From contig CAZSHI010000020.1 in assembly GCA_964606735.1 (NCBI GenBank), positions 1-41,867 of the forward strand: a stretch of DNA of 41,867 bases. The letters are read 5' to 3'. Made by a program: the position numbers and the translations under genes. Position 1 is the stretch's first letter. Each line of letters starts with the position of its first letter. The DNA is from UBA5109 sp964606735. GTDB taxonomy: Bacteria; Pseudomonadota; Gammaproteobacteria; Pseudomonadales; Pseudohongiellaceae. Under the pieces are notes generated by a model, which was given only the letters and a program-made list of their open reading frames with translations, searched no databases and had not been told where the DNA came from. Shown here in pieces: positions 23,741 to 32,847 of this stretch.

Positions 23741-25357
23741 TTGAGCAGCAAGCAGCACTATAAAGTGGATACTGTTATTGCCGGTGGCGGGATAGCGGGC
23801 ATTGTCACTGCCCTGAATCTACTGGAATCAAAGCAGAAGGTACTTCTGCTGGATCGTGATGAGGAAAGCAATTTTGGCGGTCTGGCAAAACTTTCCTTCG
23901 GGGCGATGTTTTTTGTCAATACGCCGCAACAGCGCTGGACCGGTTTGAAGGACAATGCCGATCTTGCCCTGCAGGACTGGATAGAAAATGCGCAATTCAC
24001 GGAGTCTGATTATTGGCCGCGGCAATGGGCAGAGTTTTACGTCAACAACTGCACCGAGCTGGGTTATAAGTGGCTGCGTAAACAGGGTGTCCGTTTCTTA
24101 CCCGTCGTAAACTGGGCGGAACGCCGTTCAGCAGATAACCCGGGCAACTCGGTTCCTCGCTTTCATGTTGTCTGGGGTTCCGGACAGGGGCTTAGCGATG
24201 CCCTGATTGCCAGTTTGCTGTCACACCGACATGTCGCCAATCTGCAAATATGCTTCAGACATAAAGTCACCGACATGGAACAACAGGATGGTCGGGTCAC
24301 TGGTCTACGAGGTGTTAACGAGCACAATGATCAAAGTTTTACAGTAGAAGCTGACAACACCATTATTGCCTCGGGTGGAATCTGCGGCAGCATTGAGAGG
24401 ATACGTGACAACTGGTATAAGCCCTGGGGCGAACCGCCTCAGATCATCCTTAATGGCTCTCATCGTTATGCCGACGGTCTGCTGCATGATGCGGCACGTG
24501 AAGCAGGTGCCCGGCTTACTCACATGGACAAACAGTGGCTATATGCCGGTGGAATCCGGCATCCGAAACCAAGCCTGCCGGGTCACGGATTAAGCATAAT
24601 TTCTTCCAAAACCTCGCTCTGGCTTGACAGTCAGGGCAGGCGATTTTCCGAGCCACTGGTCGGAGGTTTTGACACACGCCGCATCGTTGAAAATGTGTGC
24701 AGACAGGAACACAAGTATTCCTGGCAGATACTGAACATGAAAATTGCTATTCGTGAGTTTGCCATTTCCGGATCGGAATACAATGCGGCGCTGCGTGATA
24801 AAAAAGTGTTTGGCTTTTTAAGAGGCATTTTCTTTGGTGTAAAAGGCCTGGTCGATAATATGCTGGAAAATTGTGACGATTTTCTGGTGGCGAATTCTAT
24901 TGACGAAATGATCGATAAAATGCAGGACAATTCGGAAGGCGTCATCCTGGATCGGCAGGCAATAGTCGAAGGAATTAAAACTTACGATGAGTCAGCAGAG
25001 CCGAACGGGCCCTTCGACAAGCAGCGTGAGCTGATCCGACACATGCGTGACTATATGCTGGACCGTTTGCGAACCTGCAAGGACCAGAAAATTGATGATC
25101 CTTCAGCCTACCCACTGATTGCCATCAAGCAGCATATTCTGACCCGTAAAACATTGGGAGGCATCCAAACAGATCTGTCCTCACGAGTGCTTTCGCATTC
25201 TGGTGAACCGATTCCTGGTCTTTATGCTGTCGGTGAAGCGGCCGGTTATGGTGGCGGCGGTATACACGGACTCAGATCACTGGAAGGCACCTTCCTGGGC
25301 GGCTGTGTCATGTCAGGTCGTTTGGCGGCAGCGAGCATTCTGGATAAACAGCTTTGA
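23741..25357 (+). CDS. FAD-binding dehydrogenase, KstD/fumarate-reductase-flavoprotein-like
   Basis: A 538-residue flavoprotein starting at TTG (AAGGA six bases upstream). The dinucleotide motif is GGGIAGIVTALNLLE (residues about 15-30), with the NAD/FAD ribose glutamate-type LLLDRDEE, and the closing motif GEAAGYGGGGIHGLRSLEGTFLGGC at the C-terminus. It resembles COG3573 FAD-binding dehydrogenases and 3-ketosteroid 1-dehydrogenase relatives, which desaturate C-C bonds and pass electrons to acceptors. No export signal is seen. The cytochrome gene upstream could be its electron-transfer partner, but the protein has no signal peptide, so that link is only positional. Confidence 0.88.
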   Translation: MSSKQHYKVDTVIAGGGIAGIVTALNLLESKQKVLLLDRDEESNFGGLAKLSFGAMFFVNTPQQRWTGLKDNADLALQDWIENAQFTESDYWPRQWAEFYVNNCTELGYKWLRKQGVRFLPVVNWAERRSADNPGNSVPRFHVVWGSGQGLSDALIASLLSHRHVANLQICFRHKVTDMEQQDGRVTGLRGVNEHNDQSFTVEADNTIIASGGICGSIERIRDNWYKPWGEPPQIILNGSHRYADGLLHDAAREAGARLTHMDKQWLYAGGIRHPKPSLPGHGLSIISSKTSLWLDSQGRRFSEPLVGGFDTRRIVENVCRQEHKYSWQILNMKIAIREFAISGSEYNAALRDKKVFGFLRGIFFGVKGLVDNMLENCDDFLVANSIDEMIDKMQDNSEGVILDRQAIVEGIKTYDESAEPNGPFDKQRELIRHMRDYMLDRLRTCKDQKIDDPSAYPLIAIKQHILTRKTLGGIQTDLSSRVLSHSGEPIPGLYAVGEAAGYGGGGIHGLRSLEGTFLGGCVMSGRLAAASILDKQL

Positions 25358-25389
25358 GCAAGAGCTCTTCAGGTTCGAGCTGAGTCTGA

Positions 25390-25932
25390 TTAAATCGCGG
25401 TATCACTGAAAAAGCGGTCCAGTGCGTCCAGATTGGACTGGGCTCCGCCAAGGAATGGGTGAATTTGCAGTGCCCTGGTCAGTGCATTTTGTGCGTCAAG
25501 ATACTGACCGAGTTCGACATAGACCATGCCCAGCCCTGACAAAGCGCCAAAGTGGCGAGGTTCGAGTTCCAGAGTCTTCAGGATATCAGTCAGCGACTGG
25601 CGATAATTGCCGAGCAGGAAATGGGTTGTAGCACGCATGTTCCACGCTTCGGCAAATTCCGGGTCCAGCGTGATGATATCGCTGAAGGATTGAAGTGCCA
25701 GCCCCAGCTGATTGCCACCCATTTCATCCATGGCATAAAACATCATATCGTTTATTTCCGGGTCGGCATGCTCGGCCCAGATATCCCAGATGCGTATTTC
25801 ATATTGGGTGGCTTCCTGTTCACTGCCAGCCATGGCCAGTTCTGCAAACAGCTCGGGCAGACGAGGGTCATTCTGGTCGGCCAGTACCCATGGAGAAACA
25901 AACAGTGTCAGTAGCAGGATAAAAGTTTTCAT
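25390..25932 (-). CDS. Periplasmic TPR-repeat protein
   Basis: A 180-residue exported protein with signal peptide MKTFILLLTLFVSPWVLAD. The mature part has two or three tetratricopeptide repeats: about 95-128 (ITLDPEFAEAWNMRATTHF), then 129-162 (ILKTLELEPRHFGALSGLG) and a partial third (NALTRALQIHPFLGGAQ). Such proteins are protein-interaction scaffolds. I start at the ATG at 25932 because the signal begins there; the in-frame TTG at 25953 is unlikely. It is convergent with the KstD-like gene and divergent from the Sir2 gene. Confidence 0.82.
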   Translation of the reverse strand: MKTFILLLTLFVSPWVLADQNDPRLPELFAELAMAGSEQEATQYEIRIWDIWAEHADPEINDMMFYAMDEMGGNQLGLALQSFSDIITLDPEFAEAWNMRATTHFLLGNYRQSLTDILKTLELEPRHFGALSGLGMVYVELGQYLDAQNALTRALQIHPFLGGAQSNLDALDRFFSDTAI

Positions 25933-26015
25933 GACTAAGCACGATGGTGACAAAAACTGGCGGGTGTGTAAATGTTGGGGCTCGATTTAGGAGATTTGAG
26001 CTGCAGGGTAAACAG

Positions 26016-26753
26016 ATGCAGGATGAACAAATAACTAAGGCACGAGAAGCGCTGCAAAGGGCTGAGCGGGTGGTAGTCTTTTCAGGCGCAGGCCTGAGTG
26101 CTGAGTCCGGGATTTCGACATTCAGGGGAGCTCAGGATAATGCGCTCTGGTCCCGTTATGATCCGATGAAACTGGCCTCGCTGGCAGGCTTTGCAGAAGA
26201 TGCAGCAACCGTTATTGACTGGTACTCATGGCGACGCCAAACACTGGCCGGGGCTGAACCGAACAGGGCGCATCTTGCGCTGGCTGCACATCCGGCACTG
26301 TTGCAGATCACCCAGAATGTTGATGATCTGCTGGAAAGAGCCGGGGTGCCTGCATCACAAATTCTTCATTTGCACGGCAGCATCATTAAAGACCGCTGTC
26401 ATGCCAATTGTGGCGTGGAAGAAAACGTATCCCTAGAAGATCCGCCAGCCTTGCACAGATGTGTCAAATGTGGCGCGCTGATGCGTCCCACTGTGGTCTG
26501 GTTTGGTGAGAGTCTGCCTGCAGGAGTCTGGCAGGAAGCCGAGCGGGCATGTCGGCAAAGTGATTGCCTGCTGGTAGTCGGCACCAGTGCCAGTGTTTAT
26601 CCGGCTGCCGGGCTTATTGATCTGGCGCAAAATGCCGGCAGCCAGGTCATCATCGTAAATACGGAATGGAGTGAAGCTGGTTCCAGGTCGCAACATCAAC
26701 TCATCGGTCCTGCCGGGCTGATATTACCGGAACTGCTCAAAGGTTTGCCCTGA
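26016..26753 (+). CDS. cobB: NAD-dependent protein deacylase, Sir2 family (class III-like)
   Basis: A 245-residue sirtuin. The NAD motif GAGLSAESGISTFRG (residues 24-38), QNVDDLLERAG, the catalytic LHLHGS and a zinc site with two cysteine pairs (CHANC and CVKC) are all in place. Residues Tyr70 and Arg73 (WYSWRR) match the YxxR motif of class III sirtuins, which usually prefer succinyl or malonyl over acetyl groups on lysine. I start at ATG 26016 (MQDEQITKAREAL), with AGGG at a suitable distance, instead of the weaker upstream ATG at 25944. It acts in the cytosol on acylated proteins, using NAD+. Convergent with the broken GGDEF gene. Confidence 0.92.
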   Translation: MQDEQITKAREALQRAERVVVFSGAGLSAESGISTFRGAQDNALWSRYDPMKLASLAGFAEDAATVIDWYSWRRQTLAGAEPNRAHLALAAHPALLQITQNVDDLLERAGVPASQILHLHGSIIKDRCHANCGVEENVSLEDPPALHRCVKCGALMRPTVVWFGESLPAGVWQEAERACRQSDCLLVVGTSASVYPAAGLIDLAQNAGSQVIIVNTEWSEAGSRSQHQLIGPAGLILPELLKGLP

Positions 26754-26773
26754 TACCAAGACTTAGCTGGCTG

Positions 26774-27870
26774 TTAAAAGGCTGGCTTCCATTTTTTTAT
26801 GAATTTTGCATAGCCAGCTTCGGAGTCTGCTGGAAAAATTTCATGAAAAACGGCTTTCGTTTCGATCTCTACCGTCTGGTCGTCAAATAACTTCTGGTAG
26901 TTATTGAGCACGGCTGTAAGTTTCTTGCTGATTTCCTGAGCCTGATTACCCTTTGTTTCCGGTAGAATGATTAAAAACATGTCTTCCTTCCATATCCCGG
27001 CAATATCAGAATCCCGCAAAAGTTTTTTGAAAACCTTGACGATATTTTTGTTTACACGCGATTTGTTCGGTGCAATAAATTTATATTTTTTTGAAGCCTG
27101 AATTTTCAGTTTAAAGAGTATCAGGCTGCTTGGACGGAAGTAGCGCTGTACGCGGTTGAATTCCAGTAATGCTATTTTTTCTACCAGGATCCGATTGGCA
27201 AGGCCGGAAACCTGGTCGGTAATTGAATTTTTTTCCAATGCAGCCTGGCTTTCTAAGAAGTCTCTTTCGGCCTTGTCCTTAAAATAGGAAAAGGCATAAG
27301 CCAGTAGGGAGAGGATACAAAAACTGATAAAACGCGATTGATATATTCATCGTCATACTGGCTGTTATCAAAGCCGAAAAGGTTAAAAGCATAAATAAAG
27401 CTGGATAAAATCAGCAGACTGATAACGGAATAGGCGCCGATGTAGTTTCCCTGCAGGAACAGGGCAACCAGCGGGAAGATTAAGAAGATAATGGGACCAG
27501 TGCCATTGGTGCCACCTGTGTAAAAAAGATAGATACATAAAATGGCCATCAGCAGGGTGGTAAAGTGTTTGGCCATCCAATCCTGGCCGGAAATCCAGAT
27601 GGCGCCAATACCTGTTACAGTGATCAGAGCAAAGCCGAAGAGGGCAAAAGCCAGATTGATATCTTGACGGACTAAAGCTGTAATGCCAAAAATAATCAGG
27701 GCTGCCGTAGCAATCGCACAAAAGAAACCGCACATGATGAAATTGACATCATCAAGTTGCAATCTGTCATCATGAAACAGGATTTTATTTTTGCTTGCAG
27801 ATTTCTGTAACCAGAAAAATTTCAGTTTTTCAGAAGGTGGAGCTTGTTGAAAAGCTTTGCTATTTTTCAT
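26774..27870 (-). pseudogene. Membrane GGDEF-domain protein, frameshifted and with a degenerate GGDEF motif
   Basis: Two overlapping frames read as one 365-residue protein. The first (from 27870) has a cytoplasmic N-tail and about six membrane helices, with the YTGGTNGTGPIIF motif seen in membrane diguanylate cyclases. The frame breaks at a run of five A (27319-27323, five T on the coding strand); inserting one T restores SVFCILSLLAYAFSYFKDK, then a GGDEF domain (ITDQVSGLANR start). The GGDEF motif itself reads KEDMF (WKEDMFLIILPE), and the magnesium-binding Asp positions are not conserved. Even if the frame is intact in the real genome, the domain is unlikely to make c-di-GMP; it could bind a ligand instead. 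Confidence 0.78.
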
Positions 27871-28111
27871 GATAAAGTAGCCATATCCTTTTAGCTCACG
27901 TTTCAGTAGTGCCAGCTCTGATTAATTCCTGTTTGAAAAGTTCCTGTCATTGTAGACACAGACTTTGAGTTTTGCGAGATTTGAATCTTTTGATTAAGTG
28001 CTGCCAAACTCTTGCTTCACTTTATCCATTTGACTTGGGGGAATGCAAGTAAATTCGCTGTTAAATAGCCCATAATTGTCGCAGGAATAAACAAGTCTGT
28101 TATGGGTGTTA

Positions 28112-28128
28112 ATCCGGTAAATCCGGAT
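28112..28128 (-). terminator. Weak inverted repeat after purA
   Basis: ATCCGG (28112-28117) and CCGGAT (28123-28128) form a six-pair stem with a five-base loop 17 bases after the purA stop. There is no T-run on the minus strand after it, so a Rho-independent terminator is not shown; it may simply cap the mRNA. Confidence 0.3.
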
Positions 28129-28144
28129 ACAGATAAAATTGTGC

Positions 28145-29437
28145 TCAGGCGAAAGGATGCTTGAGCATAATGGTTTCTTCGCGATCTGGCCCGGTAGAGA
28201 TCATATCGACCGGTGCTTCGATTTTTTCTTCGATATAGCGGATATAGGCACGGGCATTTTCGGGCAACTCATCTAGGGATTTAACACCGAAGGTGGATTC
28301 CGACCAGCCGGGTAATTCATCATAAATCGGCTCCAGATGATCATATTGGTCGAAGCTGGTCAGGCAGGCCATGGATGAGCCATCGACACCTTTATAGCCC
28401 GTACATACTTTCACTGTTTCCAGTCCATCGAGAACGTCCAGCTTGGTCAGGCAGATGCCGGATACGGAATTGATCCGAATAGCCATTTTAAGGGCAGCAG
28501 CATCAAACCAGCCGCAGCGGCGGTTACGCCCGGTGGTGGCACCGCGTTCCTGCCCCTTGCTGAATAGCTGCTCACCCACTTCATCAAACAGCTCAGTGGG
28601 GAAGGGGCCAGCGCCAACGCGCGTGGTATAGGCCTTGGTGATACCCAGCACATAATCCAGATACAGAGGGCCATAGCCACTGCCAGTAGCCGTGCCGCCA
28701 GCGGTGGTATTGGAGGAGGTCACGAAGGGATAGGTGCCATGATCGATATCCAGCAGCGATCCCTGTGCTCCTTCAAACAGAATATTTTCACCGGCCTTGC
28801 GTGCGGTATGCAGAATATCGATGGTGTCGCCAACCATGGGTCTGATGCGTTCACCCATTGCGAGACTTTGATCCAGCGTTTGCTGGTAGTCGATGGGCTC
28901 TACACCGTAATAGGATTGCAAGGCAAAATTATGGTAGTCGAGGACTTCGGCCAGGCGTCCGGCAAAGTGTTCGGCATTCAACAATTCTCCCAGCCGGATG
29001 CCACGACGAGCCACTTTATCTTCGTAAGCAGGGCCGATACCGCGCCCTGTAGTGCCGATTTTTGCATTACCCTTTTTCAGTTCTCGCGCCTGATCGAGCG
29101 CAACGTGGTAGGGCAGAATCAGCGGGCAGGCAGAACTGATATTGAGTTTGTCGATAACTGAACCACCTTTTTCAACGAGCTCATCAATTTCCCTGAGCAG
29201 CGCTTCGGGTGATAGCACAACGCCATTACCTATAATGCAGCGAACGTTCTCACGCAAAATGCCAGAGGGCAGGAGATGCAGGACCGTCTTTTCGCCATTG
29301 ATCACCAGGGTGTGTCCAGCATTATGTCCGCCCTGAAAGCGGACGACGGTTGAGGCTTTTTCCGTCAGCAGATCAACAATTTTACCCTTGCCTTCATCGC
29401 CCCATTGTGTGCCCAGGATGACAACACTTTTACCCAT
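28145..29437 (-). CDS. purA: Adenylosuccinate synthetase
   Basis: A 430-residue enzyme that joins IMP and aspartate with GTP to form adenylosuccinate, the first committed step to AMP. Signatures: the GTP-binding GTQWGDEGKGK at residues 9-19 with catalytic Asp13, GHNAGHTL with His41, the FEGAQGSLLDIDHGTYPFVT segment, GRNRRCGWFDA and a C-terminal KLDVLDG base motif. Length is typical. AAAGGG precedes the ATG. It is the distal gene of the hfq-hflX-hflKC-hisZ-purA run, 54 bp after hisZ, as in many Gammaproteobacteria. The 274 bp beyond its stop, up to the broken GGDEF gene, hold only a small inverted repeat and AT-rich sequence. Confidence 0.98.
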   Translation of the reverse strand: MGKSVVILGTQWGDEGKGKIVDLLTEKASTVVRFQGGHNAGHTLVINGEKTVLHLLPSGILRENVRCIIGNGVVLSPEALLREIDELVEKGGSVIDKLNISSACPLILPYHVALDQARELKKGNAKIGTTGRGIGPAYEDKVARRGIRLGELLNAEHFAGRLAEVLDYHNFALQSYYGVEPIDYQQTLDQSLAMGERIRPMVGDTIDILHTARKAGENILFEGAQGSLLDIDHGTYPFVTSSNTTAGGTATGSGYGPLYLDYVLGITKAYTTRVGAGPFPTELFDEVGEQLFSKGQERGATTGRNRRCGWFDAAALKMAIRINSVSGICLTKLDVLDGLETVKVCTGYKGVDGSSMACLTSFDQYDHLEPIYDELPGWSESTFGVKSLDELPENARAYIRYIEEKIEAPVDMISTGPDREETIMLKHPFA

Positions 29438-29491
29438 GACTACGCCCTTTCAAGTTCTGAAAATAATTAAAAATAAAGTTGCTTACTTTGC

Positions 29492-30673
29492 TTACAGTGG
29501 ACTCAGTAGCCACTTACCATCAAGCTTTATGATTTCCTGCGTGCAGCCCAGTTCATGAGCCGTTTCCTCTTGCCCGGGCAAGTGGTTCAGTACCTGATAA
29601 CCGTGAGAGCGCAGGTCGCTGATAAATGCCAGTAATTCACTGTCACTGTCTGCTGGGGCCATGACTTTTTCCACGCTGTGAAATTGGCGTGAACCCAGGG
29701 CCAGCAGATTTTTCAGGTCACTGTCGAAACCGGTGGCCGGGCGTGAGCGGCCAAAGCCTTTACCGATATCATCATAGCGGCCACCCTTGGCAACGGAGGT
29801 GCCGAAACCGGCTGTATACGCGGCAAAAACGACGCCGGTATGATATTCATAACCACGCAGTTCGCTCAGGTCAAAATACAAGGACTGTTGTGGATAACGC
29901 AACTGGAGTGCTTCATTAAGCTGCCGCAATTGTGCAATATCTTCTTTGACAGTACCCGGTGCCTGGCTCAATACCTTTTCCGCTTCGTCCAGTACGCTGA
30001 CATCACCACTGAGTTTGGGCAGGGCTTTGAGCATGGCCAGCAAGCCGCCATTGGAATTGTGTTCATGCAATAAGTCATCGATGTCTTTTTCAGATTTGCT
30101 TTGCAAGGCGCTGAACAGTTTCTTCTCAAGTGCTTCATCAAGCCCGGCATTCTCAATCAGTGAACGATAAATGCCGACATGTCCCAGCGCCAGCTGTACA
30201 TTATTTACTTCAGCCAGTTTAAGGGTTTCCACCATCAGACTGATAACTTCGATGTCGCTCTGGATGCCACCATGTCCGTAAAGTTCGGCACCGATACGGT
30301 AGGGGCTGCGTGTACCCAGCATGACACTCGGTCGTGCACGCAATACCGAATCGGCATAACAAAGTCTGTTGGGACCTTCAGTTTGCAGGACGTGCGCATC
30401 AATACGTGCAACCTGTGAGGTAATATCGGCGCGCACACCCATGCTGCGACCCGATAACTGGTCGACGACTTTTAAAGTTTCCAGTTGTAGTTCGTCACTG
30501 GGAACGATATTGAGGGAATCAAGGAATTCAATCAGTGGTGTGATGACCAGCTCGTAGCCCCAGCTACGGTACAGATCCAGAATATCGCGACGCAGCGTTT
30601 CCAGGTTATGTGCCGCTGGCGGCAGAATTTCATCCACCCCATCGGGCAATAACCAGCGATTGGCTTCTGTCAT
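29492..30673 (-). CDS. hisZ: ATP phosphoribosyltransferase regulatory subunit
   Basis: A 393-residue paralogue of the histidyl-tRNA synthetase catalytic domain that lacks aminoacylation but forms a hetero-octamer with short-form HisG to start histidine synthesis. The N-terminal PDGVDEILPPAAHNLETLRRDIL and the class II motif regions (RADITSQVARID, RARPSVMLGTRSPYRIGAELYG, GGRYDDIGKGFGRSRPATGF) match HisZ. HisZ implies a short HisG elsewhere. Ten bases separate it from hflC upstream and it is followed by purA; the hflC-hisZ-purA order is conserved in many Gammaproteobacteria. Confidence 0.96.
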   Translation of the reverse strand: MTEANRWLLPDGVDEILPPAAHNLETLRRDILDLYRSWGYELVITPLIEFLDSLNIVPSDELQLETLKVVDQLSGRSMGVRADITSQVARIDAHVLQTEGPNRLCYADSVLRARPSVMLGTRSPYRIGAELYGHGGIQSDIEVISLMVETLKLAEVNNVQLALGHVGIYRSLIENAGLDEALEKKLFSALQSKSEKDIDDLLHEHNSNGGLLAMLKALPKLSGDVSVLDEAEKVLSQAPGTVKEDIAQLRQLNEALQLRYPQQSLYFDLSELRGYEYHTGVVFAAYTAGFGTSVAKGGRYDDIGKGFGRSRPATGFDSDLKNLLALGSRQFHSVEKVMAPADSDSELLAFISDLRSHGYQVLNHLPGQEETAHELGCTQEIIKLDGKWLLSPL

Positions 30674-30682
30674 CAGGTTTAC

Positions 30683-31555
30683 TTACTCTGCAACACTGTT
30701 GTTCAGGTATTTGAAAAACTCACTGTCAGGGCTCAGCAGGAGTACGTCGCCACTATCTTTGAAGGTTTCCCGATAAGCGCTCAAACTGCGAACAAATTCG
30801 TAAAACTCCGGGTCATTGCTGAAGGCTTCGGCGTAAATGGCTGCCGACTGGGCATCGCCATCACCGCGAATGATTTCTGATTCGCGGTAGGCATTGGCTT
30901 CAATGACAATTGCCTGTCGGTCAGCTTCAGCGCGGATGATCTCAGCCAGTTCTCGACCGGTTGAGCGAGCTTCAGAAGCTTCCTGCTGGCGCTCGGTGTT
31001 CATACGATTGTAGACAGAGTCCTGAACCTCGTCAGGCAGATCGATCTGTTTGACCCGAATATCGACAATTTCGATACCCAACTCGGAGAACACAATTTGG
31101 TTGAGATCGCGTGTCAAATCCGTCATCAGCAGGTCACGTTCGCCGGACACCACCTCGTAGACAGTACGACTGGCAAACTGGTTGCGCAGACCGGTGTTGA
31201 TACGCTGGGACAAAAGATTGTTGGCGATGTTGGAGTCGCCGGAAGTCCGTGTGTAGTAGGTGGAGACTTCAGCAATACGCCATTGCGCGTAGGAATCAAC
31301 TTCCAGAAATTCACGTTCTGCAGTCAGATAACTTTGGGTAGCCGCATCAAGGGTCTGTATGCGGCCATCAAAAATACGCACAGCGTGCACGCCGGGAATT
31401 TTAAAATGCAAACCCGGTGTCACATCAGAATTGGTCACTTCACCAAAGGTCAATAAAACAGCCCGGTCAACTTCACGAACGACATATAGGCAGTTGTAGG
31501 CAATGATCAGAACGATCGCGATTACAGCAAGAGCCAGTGCACTGGAGTTTTTCAT
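30683..31555 (-). CDS. hflC: HflC, membrane protease modulator
   Basis: A 290-residue SPFH/band 7 protein. One N-terminal helix (LALAVIAIVLIIAYNCLYVV) anchors the protein, and the periplasmic SPFH domain follows (VLLTFGEVTNSDVTPGLHFKIPGV), then the coiled part (RAEADRQAIVIEANAYRESE) typical of HflC. With HflK it forms the HflKC complex that modulates FtsH protease. It overlaps the hflK stop by one base (TGATG), so translation is coupled. Confidence 0.97.
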   Translation of the reverse strand: MKNSSALALAVIAIVLIIAYNCLYVVREVDRAVLLTFGEVTNSDVTPGLHFKIPGVHAVRIFDGRIQTLDAATQSYLTAEREFLEVDSYAQWRIAEVSTYYTRTSGDSNIANNLLSQRINTGLRNQFASRTVYEVVSGERDLLMTDLTRDLNQIVFSELGIEIVDIRVKQIDLPDEVQDSVYNRMNTERQQEASEARSTGRELAEIIRAEADRQAIVIEANAYRESEIIRGDGDAQSAAIYAEAFSNDPEFYEFVRSLSAYRETFKDSGDVLLLSPDSEFFKYLNNSVAE

Positions 31556-32739
31556 CAGCGGCCGGTCCTCGTGCCAGTGGGTTGTCGGTTCAGATCCTGA
31601 ATGACCTGATTGGATAAATTTCGCAGGTCCTGGGTGCTCAGGGCTTCCATGCTGACCCGGCCATTATTGCCCGAGCGCTGCAGCATCTGGTCCAGCGGCA
31701 GGTACATTATGTTGTTACCGCCCTCCACAGCAATCAGCACTTTCGAGGTATTGCCGAGCACTTCCTGCATGGTTTCCAGATACAGGCGCTCACGGGTGAC
31801 TTCGGGTGAGCGCTGGTATTCGGTCAGTAGTTGGGTAAAGCGCTGAGCCTCCCCATCGGCGCGGGCTATCACCTGGTCTCGGTAGGCGCTGGCTTCCTCT
31901 ATAACCCGGCGAGCCAGACCACGGGCTTCGGGTACAACCTGATTGGCATAAGCATTGGCTTCATTCTGAAAAGCAACCTGATCGACACCGGCCTTGATGA
32001 CATCATCATAAGCAGCGCGAACCGGTGCGGGTTGCTGTGCCTGGTCCAGGTTGACCTCGGAAACCGTAATGCCGGTCTGGTAAAGATCCATGTATGATTG
32101 CAGGCGAATTTTGACATCGGCGGCAATCTGTAGACGGGCAGAGGTCGTTGCCGCTTCCATTTCTGTACTGCCGATTTCATGACGGATAGCTGATTCAGCG
32201 GCCATTTGCAGACTGACGACCGGGTCACGCACGTTAAGGTAATAAGAACGGGCATCGGTAACCTGATACTGCACGGTCATGGAGACATCAACAATATTGT
32301 CATCCTCGGTCAGCATGGAATTGCTGAAAGATTCATCGTAAACACGGGTGACATTGATCTTGGTGACTTCATCCACCAGCCAGGGGTTCCAGTGCAGGCC
32401 TGGCAAAACCACACCATCCAGCGCACGGCCGAAACGCAGCACAACACCACGCTCCTGTTCATCGACAGTGTAAAAACCCATGCCGACCCAGAGGATGGCC
32501 ATGATGGTGATAACTCCCAGCACCAGACCGCCGGAAACAGAATTGTTGCCGCTGCTGCTACCGCCACCGCTCTTTTTACCGCCAAGAAAAGCGGAAAAGC
32601 GCTTAGTCAGGGACTCGATGATTTCATCCAGATCCGGTGGCCCCTGATCATTGCCACCGCCTCCTGGGCGTTGAGAGTTCCAGGGATCATCATTATCAGA
32701 TTTCTTGCCTTTATTATCTTCGGGCTCGTTCCAGGCCAT
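31555..32739 (-). CDS. hflK: HflK, membrane protease modulator
   Basis: A 394-residue partner of HflC. A Gly/Asn/Ser-rich cytoplasmic N-tail (NDDPWNSQRPGGGGNDQGPPD) with a serine-rich linker precedes a single helix at about 69-90 (GLVLGVITIMAILWVGMGFY), the SPFH domain (QERGVVLRFGRALDGVVLPGLHWN) and an Ala-rich helical stalk with REARG-like EARGLARRVIEEA. HflKC surrounds FtsH in the inner membrane and tunes its degradation of membrane and phage regulatory proteins. Overlaps hflC; hflX lies 108 bp upstream. Confidence 0.97.
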   Translation of the reverse strand: MAWNEPEDNKGKKSDNDDPWNSQRPGGGGNDQGPPDLDEIIESLTKRFSAFLGGKKSGGGSSSGNNSVSGGLVLGVITIMAILWVGMGFYTVDEQERGVVLRFGRALDGVVLPGLHWNPWLVDEVTKINVTRVYDESFSNSMLTEDDNIVDVSMTVQYQVTDARSYYLNVRDPVVSLQMAAESAIRHEIGSTEMEAATTSARLQIAADVKIRLQSYMDLYQTGITVSEVNLDQAQQPAPVRAAYDDVIKAGVDQVAFQNEANAYANQVVPEARGLARRVIEEASAYRDQVIARADGEAQRFTQLLTEYQRSPEVTRERLYLETMQEVLGNTSKVLIAVEGGNNIMYLPLDQMLQRSGNNGRVSMEALSTQDLRNLSNQVIQDLNRQPTGTRTGR

Positions 32740-32847
32740 GATTTCTCCGCTGATGTTTCGTTTTTGCAGTTCGCACAGGACTGGGATTCTATCGAATATC
32801 CAGGGCTTTTTACACAGTTTCCGGCCGCTCTCGACAGATGAGTGGTA

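Noticed and set aside
29460..29492. GTAAGCAA direct repeat between hisZ and purA
   Set aside because: Only two short copies, one overlapping the hisZ stop; too weak to call a regulatory site.
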